From positions 20,869,922 to 20,933,921 of the forward strand of contig CM057170.1 in the NCBI GenBank assembly GCA_029962745.1: a stretch of 64,000 bases of DNA, written 5' to 3'. Shown here in pieces: positions 23,682-33,857 of the stretch (the stretch's first letter is position 1; every line of letters starts with the position of its first letter). This DNA is from Echinometra lucunter (lineage: Eukaryota > Echinodermata > Echinoidea > Camarodonta > Echinometridae). Both the position numbers and the translations under genes were made by a program. The notes below the pieces were generated by a model that did not search any database, was not told where the DNA came from, and saw nothing but the letters and a program-made list of their open reading frames with translations.

Positions 23682-24070
23682 AATGGATCTATGAAGAAGG
23701 CCCACCATATTACTTGGCTATTTTAGCACGCCTATTGCTCCCAAGGCCCTCCCCCCCCCCCTTAATCAAGAGCGTGGAAGGACGCAGTGCTATCCTATTC
23801 TAGTGCCACTGAGCTCTATCTTCTGCTGAGAGCTAGAAAGTGCATTAACTCATATCAGTCTAATAAACGGTTAAAACGTCCTTCTTGTTCTTAAAGGCCA
23901 GTGTGTAGTATGGCCATGTGGTATCTCTCTCAAGGATCTTCTTAATGATCGCAGCCATAAAGACATAACACAAACAATGTTTATAGCCAATTAAAAGCTA
24001 CAGAAGGTGATTAAGTGTTCATTTTATCTCAGTAAGTGTCATCATTACTGGCATGATTAATAGCCAAACT

Positions 24071-24279
24071 ATCTCTCTCTTTCTCTCTGCTTCTGTCTCC
24101 TCCCTCTCTCCCTCTCTCTCTGAATAAATGTCCAACTGTCTGTATTTATTTCTTACCATCAGCCCCCCCCCCCACCTCTCCCCCCCCCCTTCTCTCTCTC
24201 TTTCTCTCTTTCTTCCTTCCCCTATCTCTCTTGTTTTCAATCTCTTCCACTAACTTTTGTTTGTCCAATCTTTTTGCTG

Positions 24280-24310
<31 letters not shown>
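24071..24310. repeat. CT-rich simple repeat
   Basis: CTCTCT runs with interspersed C homopolymers; no gene. Confidence 0.9.
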
Positions 24311-24688
24311 ATGTTCAATGAACCCCTACTCTATGCCATTTTATCAACCAGCAACAAACATTCATCTGGAAGAAATAGATATATAAACACAGTTACCTAA
24401 TGGACCGTAAATATCATATTATAATGCTATGATATATAATGGCCATGTACATGTATTGCAGAAGAAATATGAGCAGTAAAGTATGAGTAGAAGCATGAAA
24501 CCCCTGTTGGCCTCACTGGCCAATATCATTCATATGTGGTGTGCTGCAGTATCTGTTTGACGAGGGGGTGATCTTTCATATATGTACATTTCAGTGGAAG
24601 TCCCACGTGTATACTACAGGAACACCTGAACAGCTGGGCAAACTCCAGCAACGATGTCTCCGATCATAGGAAGAGGTACGTGTACAAG

Positions 24689-24970
24689 GGGAGAGTGAAA
24701 GAAATAAAAAGAAAAAGAAAGGAAGAGAGAGAGAGAAGAGAAAAGAAAGGAGAGCAAGAAAGCAAGAAGGAGAGGAGAGAGAGAGAAAAGAGAAGAGATA
24801 GAGATGAGAAAGAAAAGTGGAAGAGAGAAGAGAGAGAAGAGAGAGAAGAAATAAAGAGAGAAGAAATAAAGAGAGAAGAAATAAATAAGAGATATAGAGA
24901 GAGGGAGAAAGAGAGAGAAAGAGAGAGAGAGAGAGAGGGGGGCAAGATTTTAGAGAGAAGAGAGAGGAGG
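24689..24970. repeat. GA-rich simple repeat
   Basis: AGAGAG with a short run of GAGAGAAGAAATAAA units near 24836-24890. Confidence 0.9.
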
Positions 24971-25060
24971 GCATTACAGATTAAAGTTTAAAAATAAGAA
25001 ACCTATTCCTATGGTCTTCTCATAGTGGAGCTAAAGAGGTGTACAAAAGTGATACATACC

Positions 25061-25584
25061 GTGTGTCCCAGAAAAAGCAGAACGGTGGATTTTCAGTACT
25101 TTACCTTCAAAAAGTAGATAATCTTTTTACATAAGTGGGTAAAGTATCGTCCACAGAAGAAAATGATACCAAGATCATCAAATTTGGTGAAGTAATTTGT
25201 ATTCTATGCCCTTTTCTTAAAATACAGTCATTTTCAAATTTTTGGCGATTGATGAGAGTAGCTTTGCGTTGGGATGGCCTTTCATAATACGATGATTGAG
25301 GGATGTCCATTGATGCATGCCAGCAACAAAACGTGCCATACACATGCCATATCAAAGGCCATTCCCGACACAATTCTGCTCTCCACTGTCGCGAAAAACA
25401 CGCGAAATTCGAAAATTACTGTATGTTAAGAAACTGGCATGGAATCAAAATTACTTCAGCAAATTTAATGATCTTGGTATCATTCTCTTTGGTAGAAGAT
25501 ACTTTACCTACTAAAGCCAAAAGATTATCTACTTTCTGAAGGTAAAGTAATGGAAATCCAACATTCCGCTTTTTCTGGGATACC
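25061..25584. mobile_element. Large foldback element (~520 bp)
   Basis: GTGTGTCCCAGAAAAAGCAG at the left pairs with GCTTTTTCTGGGATAC at the right. Pairing continues over roughly 180 bp, including TACTTTACCTTCA / TGAAGGTAAAGTA and GATAATCTTTT / AAAAGATTATC. The loop (about 25240-25390) has no recognisable coding content. Confidence 0.8.
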
Positions 25585-25967
25585 CATGGGACACCTACAT
25601 GCATAAGAAGAAAAAAAAAAAACACCTGTTTTGGATAAAGTACGGCTTGTGCATGATTCTCTTCTGCTACACTACGTTCACATAATGGGTCAACTCTGAT
25701 TCTTTACTGCATTTTCATTGGGAACAATTAATAATACCAAGCCTGCATTTTGCAAAATAATATTTGGTTTATGAGATTTCGTAGATATAGGACAAGAAAA
25801 TCAAACAGGGAGAGTATGAGATAGAAAACACAATGAAAGAAAGGAAGAACATGGAAGAAACAGGAAGAGGAAGAAACAGAATAATAAGAATAGAGATGTT
25901 CTTCTCTTCTTGCTTTGCAGTTGCACCCACTCAACATTTAAACATACTAACGGATGATGTAACTTAC

Positions 25968-26079
25968 CGAGCCATGTTCTGCCCATGTAGATAGATACAA
26001 ATATTGGAGGAATGGTGAAGAAATCAACAACAGAGTTCAGTGAAAGCCAGAACCAGAATTTGTCCTGAGCAGCTACAAA
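25968..26079 (-). CDS. KCNMA1: BK channel exon: S2-S3 linker and S3 helix
   Basis: The 112 nt exon encodes 37 codons plus the first base of a glycine codon. It reads [20 protein letters not shown], followed by [17 protein letters not shown]. This matches the BK S2-S3 linker (AANDKLWFWLEVNSVVDFF in vertebrates) and S3. The S3 aspartate in SVVDFF, which in human BK takes part in voltage sensing, is kept. The acceptor is TTCCTAG and the donor GTAAGT. The polypyrimidine tract is weak and A-rich (TTTTTTTAAATT), and a SINE tail ends about 33 bp upstream of the acceptor. The exon joins in frame to the S2 exon (phase 0) and to the S4 exon (phase 1). Confidence 0.95.
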
Positions 26080-26111
26080 CTAGGAATTTAAAAAAATAGA
26101 AAAAGATACAT

Positions 26112-26718
26112 TAATAATAATAATAATCTGTTCGTGTATAGCGCATATCACATTATTATCTAATGTCTCTATGCGCTTCCAAAGGACTTTGGATATTATT
26201 ACCCCGGCTTTAGCCCGGCAGCCATTACAGCGCACAAGCATTTCAAGAAATTTATTCCTGCCAGGTACCCATTTACCTCACCTGGGTTGAGTGTGGCAAA
26301 TGTAGATTAATGTCTTGCCAAAGGACATAAGTGCTATGGCAGGGATTTGAACCCCATACATGTACCTTGTGGTTCAAAGTCTAGAGACGTAAGTGCTGTT
26401 TTCACGAAGGATGCGAATGTCGAAAAAATGGCAAAGACCAACATTCGCATTTTATGCTCCAAAAGTTCGCCGAACATGCACGGGGGTTCGGAAGTGTTGC
26501 CAATTGTTCGTTTTTAGTTCGGCAGAATTTCAAAAAAGTTTGAAATTTTTGCGAACGGTTCCCGCATCCCTCGAACAATAACTGACAACACTTCCGAACC
26601 TCTGCCCAAGTTTGGTGAATTTTCGAAGCGTACAATTTTTTCGATATTCGCATCCTTCGCAAAACATTCGCGTGCCCGTGAAAACCGCACTTTATCCACT
26701 GGACTACAACACCTCTGC
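26112..26718 (-). mobile_element. tRNA-derived SINE, interrupted by a MITE
   Basis: Read on the minus strand: AGGTGTTGTAGTCCAGTGGA (A-box region), then an interruption, then ACCACAAGG and GGTTCAAATCC (B box), a body with GTACCTGGCAGGA and GCGCATAGAGACAT, and an (ATT)n tail at 26130-26112. The head is like the SINE at 32310 (GTCCAGTGGATAAG, GGTTCAAATCC). The element is in the sense orientation of the BK gene, with its tail about 33 bp upstream of the S3 exon. Confidence 0.8.
26392..26691. mobile_element. MITE-like element (300 bp) inside the SINE head, copy 1
   Basis: AGTGCTGTTTTCACG and CGTGAAAACCGCACT are the inverted ends; the inner GGATGCGAATGTCGAAAAA / TTTTTTCGATATTCGCATCC extends them. 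TTA follows the right end and GTA precedes the left. The second copy at 39453-39758 is flanked by TTA on both sides. No coding content. Confidence 0.85.
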
Positions 26719-27427
26719 AAAATTGTCAGTTCAAATGTACATACAACTACACATTGTATACACATTGTTCATACATTGTATTTTAGAAAAAATCATAAAA
26801 AACCATATTATAGTACTACATAAATGCCAAAATGCAGTAGCTTTTCAATAATTCTGCTGAAATTAATCACAATCACATATAACCTTTAAGAGCTTTTTCA
26901 CATGTCTCGGTCAAATTGATAGAGAATATAGGATCTCTAAGCTAGAAATATTAAGCCAATAACCTTATCATCGAAACAGACAATAAAACATCTGGAAACA
27001 GGGTTCAAGGGACTTAGTAATTGCTTCACTGTACAATATATTCGCAAATTATTCTTCAGAAGTTTCTATACAAATGTAAACTGCTTCTTGATATTTCCAC
27101 TGATGAATAATAAATGAGCAAACTTCAAGATTCAGGCTTAAATTTCAGGAAAGAATACTTCCATCAGATATATTTTCAGCTCATAGAAAACATGAATATT
27201 TCAATGCTTCATGAATCATCTTACAAAATTTCAACAAGAAAAAAAATCTATACTATATTTTGTATACCAAACAAAAAACCTTTTTATAATTAACTACCTT
27301 TATAGCAATGTGGGAAAAAAAAATCATACTAGGGCTTTGGTATGTTAGTTGTATGGAGAGAAGTTGTGGGTATACTCTAAAAATGTACACAAATATCACC
27401 TGCTGAAGCTAAAAGGACGTTATCCCA

Positions 27428-27615
27428 TATAATTAAATTAAATTCAAATTTTATTGTCCAAATTGGAAATTTGTTTCGTTTGCATGTCAATACAAAATTA
27501 TAGAATATGGACATAAACTAAACATCAATAACATACAAAAACGATACAAAATAATATAATTAATTTGAACAAATAAAACAAGAAATGTGATACTGCCAAA
27601 TGCAGACTAAAAAAA
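27428..27615. mobile_element. Possible LINE 3' end (antisense to plus strand)
   Basis: AAATTCAAATTTTATTGTCC and CAATACAAAATTATAGAATA, AT-rich with an A-run end, in the style of retrotransposon tails. No coding part is seen; low confidence. Confidence 0.25.
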
Positions 27616-27983
27616 AAAAAATACAGGGGTTCATAATTCAGCTAAGGGTATACGTGTGTATATGTGAAAGTGAATGCATGTATCTGTATTTAGGCTACTG
27701 GTGTAAAAAACATGAAATTATATAATCTCAAAAGGTATACTGTAATTGATGATTAATAATGTATGACTCTTTATACAATGAGGAAAAACAAATTCTTTAT
27801 AGGCCTTTGCCATACAAAATAAAACAATACATGTAACAAATGGTATCATATTTTCAAATATACACATTTTGAGGAATCAGAGCCCATCTGGCTGGCTGCA
27901 GATTAAATCTCATTCAGCAATAAATCCACACTGTTTCGTATTCATAATAGTAATAATCCCTTACATAACACAACATTCACCAT

Positions 27984-28223
27984 TGCATCAGCGCAGAAAC
28001 GCCCTTATGTGAGGCAAAAGGCGTTCTCTAGTAAATCGAAGAAAGGAGGAAATTTGCCACAAAAGCTTCCATTTTTTTTCTTCAAAATCTTGCCAAAAGA
28101 GAGGTAACAGTAACTCCAAAACAATAGAGTGTCACAACCAGATTTTCATTATAAGAGCTTAAAAATATGTGTTAAGGGTTTTTTCCCACACGGTCTCCAT
28201 TTAAGGGCATTTCTGTGCTGACT
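27984..28223. mobile_element. Inverted-repeat element (240 bp), copy 1
   Basis: GCATCAGCGCAGAAACGCCC at the left and GGGCATTTCTGTGCTGA at the right are inverted. The body (AACTCCAAAACAATAGAGTG, CAGATTTTCATTATAAGAGC) recurs in reverse at 50851-51100. Confidence 0.75.
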
Positions 28224-28930
28224 CAATGAGCTAAGACAACAGAAGTAGAGTGTAACAGAATTGAGTGGTTGTTCAATTCCGTCAATGCCCTAATTCATGC
28301 CAAGTATACGTCCTACACTATTCTACCTCACTAGTAGCTTTTATAATTAGAACTCTCAATATCTTTTTAGAGTTATTTAAAGCTCATGTTTTGAACAGAG
28401 TATGGAGATAGTGAATCTCAAATACACAGAGCAAAATGTCTTTTGGTGGGTGGTACAGTTTAAGCCTATGGGAAGAAGAACATTTTCGGAGCCCACGGAT
28501 TAATGTCTTTCAAGCTCTTACGAGATAATACCGCTTCCCAAATGCCAAGGAAGATAATTCCCTGAATTGGATATTTCCATCAGCCACTACTGGAGCCACT
28601 GTCTGGCATTAGGTGGAGGTGCGTTTCTATTTGGATGATGCGGTGGGGTATGTGGGAGCGATGCCGCGTGTCGTATGATGATACTGGTTACACGAGGGGA
28701 AAAAATGGTCGACCTTCGATGAAAATTGAATGTTTTCTGTCAATGTTCATAGAATTATCCCCCGGAAAGAATGTTAATACTCTTCAAAGGAATCTAAATG
28801 CTGTGGTATTCCCCTCATTTTAAAATTAAACTGGATAACCTTCCATGAACAAGAGGATTTTCAGTTAAAATTTTAAAGGATTAGTATAATGAAAAATTGT
28901 TATTACTCCCATCTCTCTATCCCTCTCACT

Positions 28931-28938
28931 CTATTTCT

Positions 28939-28972
<34 letters not shown>

Positions 28973-29020
28973 TATCCCTTTCTCTCCCCCCCCCCCCCCC
29001 CCCCCCCCCTCTCTCTCTCT
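28931..29020. repeat. CT repeat with long C homopolymer
   Basis: CTCTCT followed by a run of more than 20 C at about 28987-29009. Confidence 0.95.
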
Positions 29021-29739
29021 TTCATCATGCAGCAGGCTCCAGAGTGGTAAATGAGATTACAGGAAATGTTATCCTCTTTGATCCATCCTTACAAATATGA
29101 AGGAAGAGTTTCACAACCTTTCAGACTACAGAAGAGTTACAAAACTCATATCAAAAGCTTTTTAATTTACTTGTAAATATGCACAATAACACGGAAGGAA
29201 TAGACCGGTTTACTAATATATTCAAATTTATGGATGTTTCTCTCCAGAATCCTTGTTCACCAACCATTCAGTTCACTTGTTATACACAATGGCAACTGAA
29301 CACACAAAGAATCCAGTTTCCATACATTAGTCATTGCTTTATCGGGCAGCCTCAACAAGCTTATTAGTTGTCAAGGGAAACTTTTTTTTAACAAATTTGT
29401 AAACATGTCTATTAAAGATCCTAGTTTGTTCATATATCACATTACTTGAAGGTCAGCACTAAGGCAGATAAAAGTACAGCTCAGTGGTAATATATCAGTG
29501 TGAACGAACAATAAGCACTACAAAGATATACATGACTTTCATCTGATACCATATCCAGACTATACATGTAGGTACAAAGGGATTTGCTGAACATTTATCA
29601 CATTCTTGTTCAAAACAATTCTCATACAGGAGCTTTGCTATGAGATACAACATTTCATTATACAATGTTCGCATTGAAACATTACTTACTTATGGTATAG
29701 GTATACGGTTTTGTTTTCGTATAGTGATACAATGAATTA

Positions 29740-30231
29740 AAGGGTGTTCAGATATGAGGCGATATTGGCGCCACAAAATCTTTAGTGTTCAGATACATGT
29801 ATGGGCCACATTGTGGCACTACTTATGTTAATGAACATGCATTAACACGTCAACTCTCAAATAAAAGAGAACTTTGTCGAAACTTGTGCAGACAATCTCA
29901 TGACAACATACTTTGCGCTAACATTTTAGGAATTTGATTGGTGCGCATTTTGTTGTTGTTGCAGCCAGGCAGCAAGAGAAATGTGTCCTGCCTCGGCGAC
30001 ATTTTTTTGGTTGCCTCATATCCCACTGACCAAGTACACTAAAAATGTTGCAGGGATTTATTGTGCGGATTTGTTGTAGTGACATGTCGCCTCATGTCTG
30101 AAAAAGCCTTAACTCTAACTTAAAACCAAATTTCGACATTTTTTTGTCACCTCATAGCCCCACTGACTTGTACACCAAAATTTTGCAGGGATTTTGTGGC
30201 CCTGCAATGTCACTTCATATATGAACACCCT
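29740..30231. mobile_element. Inverted-repeat element (~490 bp)
   Basis: AGGGTGTTCAGATATGAGGC and CTTCATATATGAACACCCT are inverted; pairing continues to GGCGCCACAAAATC / GATTTTGTGGCC, about 40 bp. Internal GTCGCCTCAT and TTTGTTGTAGTGACATGTCG blocks echo the ends. No coding content. Confidence 0.75.
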
Positions 30232-30347
30232 TTATAGAAGTGTGAACAGGCGTTACGAAGGAGGAGTTTTAGGCTGACCTTCTATATTTGTTACAAGGCA
30301 GTGGGTGTTGAGGTCCATGTAGGTTTGTGAAAGAGACTCCTCTTTCT

Positions 30348-30593
30348 TAAAGGCATTGGCTAACTTTGTGAGTAGCTGATTTAAAAAATTCTCAAACTAA
30401 GATGATCAATTTCAACATCAAAAGTGAAACAGAAGCTACCTGCAATCTATTACTATCTAATCTCTGGTATCCACTTGAAAAGCCACACCACTAACGTTCA
30501 GCTTCTGTTTATTTAAAAAGATGATGATTGATTTCATTTCTTTTAATTAGCTTATTAATCACTACTGATAGTTCCCAGTTGTGATGGTGGAAG
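30348..30593 (+). repeat. Companion sequence preceding the TTAAAGGCATTGG element
   Basis: 30348-30405 is a truncated left end of the adjacent element (CATTGGCTAACTTTGTGAGT). 30408-30593 (TTTCAACATCAAAAGTGAAA ... GTGATGGTGGAAG) is repeated almost unchanged at 60572-60757, where it also precedes the same element. Confidence 0.8.
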
Positions 30594-31076
30594 TTAAAGG
30601 CATTGGCTAACTTTGTGAGTAGCTGATTTAAAAAATTCTCAAACTAAGATGAAACATGTGTATGAGTACTTGTATTTGTACTCAAAAACCCTGAAACCAA
30701 CCATAATTTGGAATGAAAAAGTGTAAACGGCGATTTTATTATCCTTCGTCTCACGAGACAATCACTGAGAGGACCACTTTGCTTGAATTTGAAAATGCCG
30801 TTATGTGCCTCCCGCCGCGTGATACACCAATACACACAGTACAGTAAGGTGTGTCATACGCGATGCGCACTCCTTATGTCTATTCTGTGCACCCGACCAT
30901 CGTATATTTTTGAAACATTAGTTCACATTTTTTATATTTAAAAATACTTCCTGTGGATATTATACTTTGAAACTTTCAGACTGGTATTTTTACACTATAA
31001 CTCTTATGTTTATCCCATTTTCAAGTAACAAAACAAGATTTTTTTAAATCATAACAATGTTAACCAATGTCTTTAA
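30594..31076 (+). mobile_element. TTAAAGGCATTGGCTAAC element (~483 bp), copy 1
   Basis: Inverted ends TTAAAGGCATTGGCTAAC and GTTAACCAATGTCTTTAA. Copies at 47221-47712 and 60758-61252 share nearly the whole body, including CCGTTATGTGCCTCCCGCCG and ACTTCCTGTGGATAT. No transposase; non-autonomous DNA element. Confidence 0.9.
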
Positions 31077-31737
31077 TTGTAAGAGAATCCATTAGATGAA
31101 AGGAACATCATGTACATGGACTCAGAATGATGACATCAGGATATTACAAAATGGATTCTTCTCTATCCTACATATTTTCCATCTTACCCATAAAACAACT
31201 CAGAGAAGAAAATGTTATTTTGTGACAGGAAAGATGTACATGGGACTGCACTTATTAACTGTGGTATTTTATGGATAAATGAAGAACTAAACTTCCCTTG
31301 AAATTTGTCACTGTTAGTATTTATGATTGCAACTGTCATTGTCAGTGCAAGGAAGAAAGAATTTACCCTATGAAAAACTGGAAGGGAAATATTATCAATA
31401 TACACGTATGACTGTAAAGACACACCTGTACCATAACTCTTTTACACTGCATACATTTCATGAACAAAACTTCACCTTTACTTTGTCATGGTCAATATTA
31501 ATCACTGTAATTTACTATCAGCACAATAAATGATTAAAACACACTCCTAAAATAATAAAGTTGAGAAGTACTATTTCGTTTAACCCACTGCCTACTGGGT
31601 CCGGGTGACCCCTGTATTAAATTTATGGGATATAGAGAATCCATTATTCAGCAAGTTAATCTTAAAATGACATACCTATACATACACAAGCAACAATTTG
31701 TTTTGCAGAAATTGTACAAAACAAAAGTGGACCTTGA

Positions 31738-31812
31738 ATGTCACTGTCAACATCAATATCAATGTCAATGCCAATGTCAATATCAATTTCAAAATGTCAC
31801 TGTCAATGTCAT
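31738..31812. repeat. TCAATG/TCAATA hexamer repeat beside the S2-exon donor
   Basis: About twelve imperfect hexamers (TCAATG, TCAATA, TCACTG). It starts about 25 bp into the intron on the minus strand, where it reads GACATT/GATATT. Confidence 0.85.
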
Positions 31813-31837
31813 CAAGGAATCAAAGATAGTAACTTAC

Positions 31838-31931
31838 CCTCAAAACAAAGTAGAGGAGAAAGAATATGTTGAAGGCAAGATCCACCTGGAAGATATGATC
31901 TTCTCCTAAACTGAAGCATCTTTCTATTGGT
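31838..31931 (-). CDS. KCNMA1: BK channel exon: S1-S2 linker and S2 helix
   Basis: The 94 nt exon carries one base finishing an upstream codon and then 31 codons. The peptide starts PIERCFSLGEDHIFQ, matching the extracellular S1-S2 linker, followed by VDLAFNIFFLLYFVLR, the S2 helix. In human BK the corresponding S2 aspartate and the arginine at its inner end contribute to voltage sensing; both are present. The acceptor reads CCCTCAG and the donor GTAAGT follows AGG. The start in phase 2 means the missing S1 exon ends with two bases of a codon. A short TCAATG-type repeat lies in the intron about 25 bp past the donor. The identification rests on continuous agreement with the family and on correct joining to the next exon. 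Confidence 0.93.
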
Positions 31932-32309
31932 CTGAGGGAAAAAAAATAAAGTTGAAGATACATAATCAATTTGGAAGTTGTTTCCCTATCATGAAGAAAA
32001 CTTCATTATTCAACAGAGATAATGCGTATGGGAGTCTTCATCTCACATCCCTCCCCCTGAAGATATGTAACAAAAATGCGAAGCCTCTATGAGTGAGAGA
32101 TTGGCTTTCAGAATTTTTGATGAGTGAATATGTAATTTTCAGCACCATCTTCATATAAAATCTTCTTCACATTTAAATGAAAGGAAGAAAATAATAGAAA
32201 TTTGGAGAATATCCAAAGTTGCGAATAGCAGGCTTTCAAAAGATTACCTAAGAATGAAAACAGAATTTTTTTAAAAATTGTCTAAAATCTGTCTTGGGGC
32301 CCAAATGCA
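31932..32309. other. BK intron upstream of the S2 exon, first part
   Basis: The acceptor CCCTCAG with a TTTATTTTTTTTCCCTCAG tract lies at 31932-31950. No S1 exon seen here. Confidence 0.6.
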
Positions 32310-32464
32310 GAGGTGCTGTGGTCCAGTGGATAAGTCTGCAGACAGTTAACCACAAGGTGCAGGGTTCAAATCCCTGCCACAGCACTAATGTCCTTTGAAA
32401 AGACATCTAATTTCTCTTCCATGCAGGCACAGAAGAAGCTTGAAAGATGTGCCCAATTTTCATG
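32310..32464 (+). mobile_element. SINE with tRNA-Asn-like head
   Basis: GTGCTGT and ACAGCAC pair as a 7 bp acceptor-like stem around 32313-32384. GTCCAGTGGATAAG and GGTTCAAATCC are A- and B-box-like, and CAGTTAACCACAAGG resembles the tRNA-Asn(GTT) anticodon arm. The body AATGTCCTTTGAAAAGACAT matches the other SINEs. It is cut by the hairpin element at 32465. Confidence 0.7.
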
Positions 32465-32774
32465 ACACTGGCCCACATTCACAAAGGTGTACTAAGATAA
32501 ACCACGGTTTAAATCTGTGGCTTAACTATGGGTAGCCAAATGTGACAACTCTGTTTACGCTTTTATGTTCCTTGTGTCTCCTGCTTTAATGGTCAAAAGA
32601 AATATTGTACTTCACTTATCATTCCCAGGCAGTTTTCAATAGTTTGAGTACCAACAATGCTGATAAATCGAACATCTGCTGTTAGAGATTTTTGTTACAT
32701 TTGGCTACCCATAGTTAGACCACTGATTTAAACCATGGTTTATCTTAGTAAAGCTTTGTGAATACAGGTCACTG
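32465..32774. mobile_element. Long-arm hairpin element (~310 bp)
   Basis: Arms of about 75 bp: CACATTCACAAAG / CTTTGTGAATACAG, GATAAACCACGGTTTAAAT / ATTTAAACCATGGTTTATC, AACTATGGGTAGCCAAATGT / ACATTTGGCTACCCATAGTT. The loop has no recognisable content. Confidence 0.85.
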
Positions 32775-33374
32775 TCTATAAAGCACTTAGCAGCATATTA
32801 AGAATTAATAACTAAAAGGTCAGGCAAGAGTCCATAAACTTTATAATGATTGTGCACCACTGTATTACCATACAGAGAAAAATGATGAGCTATTAAAAAT
32901 GCAAGAAGAAGAATAAAAATAAGAAATAGCAATGGAAAGCAATTAGTATGTGCAGGTATGATTAGTATGAACAACTGAACAAGCACAATACGTACAAACT
33001 ATAATGATAGTACGAACACGCATGTACAAAAGATTATAGTTTTCGTTATATCAACAAAGTGCAAAGTAAATCAGAGAAACTAATAGATGAAAATATGCTT
33101 CAACTAAGTTACTATTACACTAAACACACACAAAAAAAAAACAAATGGCTTCACAAAAACACAAAAATCAAACACTGGTTACACTTGCTAAGGGCAATGT
33201 AAAAGCTCCAAAAAGAAAAAAAATACCCACAAACCTGTTTAAGAATAGCATGCACACAGATATGACAGAATATTTGTTATGTTTGGTAATTATAATCAAT
33301 ATTTGTTTGAATTTCAACTAGCCCCACACCAGGCTGAGGGGTACATTGACTTTCTACTGAGTGGATAACTATCT
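32775..33374. other. Unassigned intronic sequence
   Basis: AT-rich. The ACTGTCTATAAAGCACTTAG near 32771 may be the remaining 3' part of the SINE split by the hairpin element. Nothing else recognised. Confidence 0.45.
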
Positions 33375-33687
33375 AGGGGGGGGGGGTGTTCCACAAAGAC
33401 TAAGATTGACTAAAATTGCACTTAACTATGGCTGGCCACTCATGCCACTGTTCTTTCACCATGGATCTCTCAAAGGATTTGCAAATCATGGTCAGAAATC
33501 TGCAGAATGGACATTTTTTTTATAGTTCATTGATGAAGAAAACAAAAACAGTAAATTCTGCAAATATGTGACCATGATTTTGCGCATCCCTTGAGAGACC
33601 GACAGTGAAAACAAACTGTGGCATAAATGGCCGGCTATAGTTAAGAGTGATTTGAGTGAGTCTTAGTCTTTGTGAAACACTCCCCTG
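33375..33687. mobile_element. Long-arm hairpin element (~313 bp)
   Basis: AGGGG...TGTTCCACAAAGACTAAGA pairs with TCTTAGTCTTTGTGAAACAC + TCCCCT. The inner blocks CTTAACTATGGCTGGCCA / GGCCGGCTATAGTTAAG and CAAATCATGGTC / GACCATGATTTTG pair also. No coding content. Confidence 0.8.
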
Positions 33688-33857
33688 TTACACAATAATA
33701 TATCAACACCGTTAAAAAATGTATCAAACTCATCAGGGAAATGACAGCCAGTACTGGTTGCTTGTGGAAGAAGGTCTGGACCAGATTTGCAATATCCATG
33801 AGAAAGAGGGCCCAGTCAGTATAAACCACAAGTATAAACTATCTACCCATTCAATAA

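Larger units (their letters stand above)
21439..25967 (-). other. BK intron between S3 and S4 exons (4.5 kb)
   Basis: GT-AG intron in minus orientation. It contains a TTAA-flanked element (21604-22015), a reversed SINE 3' end near 22.1-22.3 kb, GA repeats at 22.3 kb, an inverted-repeat element at 23.4-23.7 kb, CT repeats at 24.1 kb, GA repeats at 24.7 kb and a 520 bp foldback at 25.1 kb. The unmarked stretches 22576-23431, 23682-24070 and 24311-24688 show nothing identifiable. Confidence 0.85.
26080..31837 (-). other. BK intron between S2 and S3 exons (5.8 kb)
   Basis: The intron starts GTAAGT at the high-coordinate end and ends CCTAG. From right to left it contains a hexamer repeat next to the donor, one copy of the TTAAAGGCATTGG element with its companion sequence, an inverted-repeat element at 29.7-30.2 kb, a CT/C simple repeat at 28.9 kb, a 240 bp element at 28.0 kb, a possible LINE 3' end at 27.4 kb, and a SINE interrupted by a MITE. 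I see no further BK exon and no foreign gene. Stretches 26719-27427, 28224-28930, 29021-29738 and 31077-31737 hold nothing I recognise. Confidence 0.85.
18589..31931 (-). other. KCNMA1: Partial BK (Slo1-type) potassium channel gene, five coding exons
   Basis: This span holds the central membrane part of a calcium- and voltage-activated BK channel alpha subunit, transcribed right to left. Five exons join in frame with phases 2, 0, 1, 0, 0 at their starts, giving S2, S3, S4, S5, pore, S6 and the first residues of the RCK1 linker. Introns are 5758, 4529, 1778 and 657 bp, and all use GT donors (GTAAGT or GTAAGG) and AG acceptors. Exon breaks fall at places I recall from vertebrate KCNMA1 (after the S2 LR, inside WLG, after IHL, after GGL). 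S0, S1 and the whole calcium-sensing cytoplasmic region are not visible here. Slo1 is the most likely paralogue; a Slo3-like relative is less likely. Membership of the Slo1/Slo3 class is very secure. Confidence 0.93.

Noticed and set aside
24591..24991. Frames over 100 codons on both strands
   Set aside because: They translate the GA-rich repeat at 24689-24970.
32313..32384. Possible functional tRNA-Asn gene
   Set aside because: The acceptor pairing is good, but the body that follows is shared with other SINE copies, so it is a SINE head.
32798..32986. Hydrophobic 62-codon minus-strand frame as a candidate S1 exon
   Set aside because: Its sequence does not match the BK S1 segment and no suitable donor in phase 2 is present.
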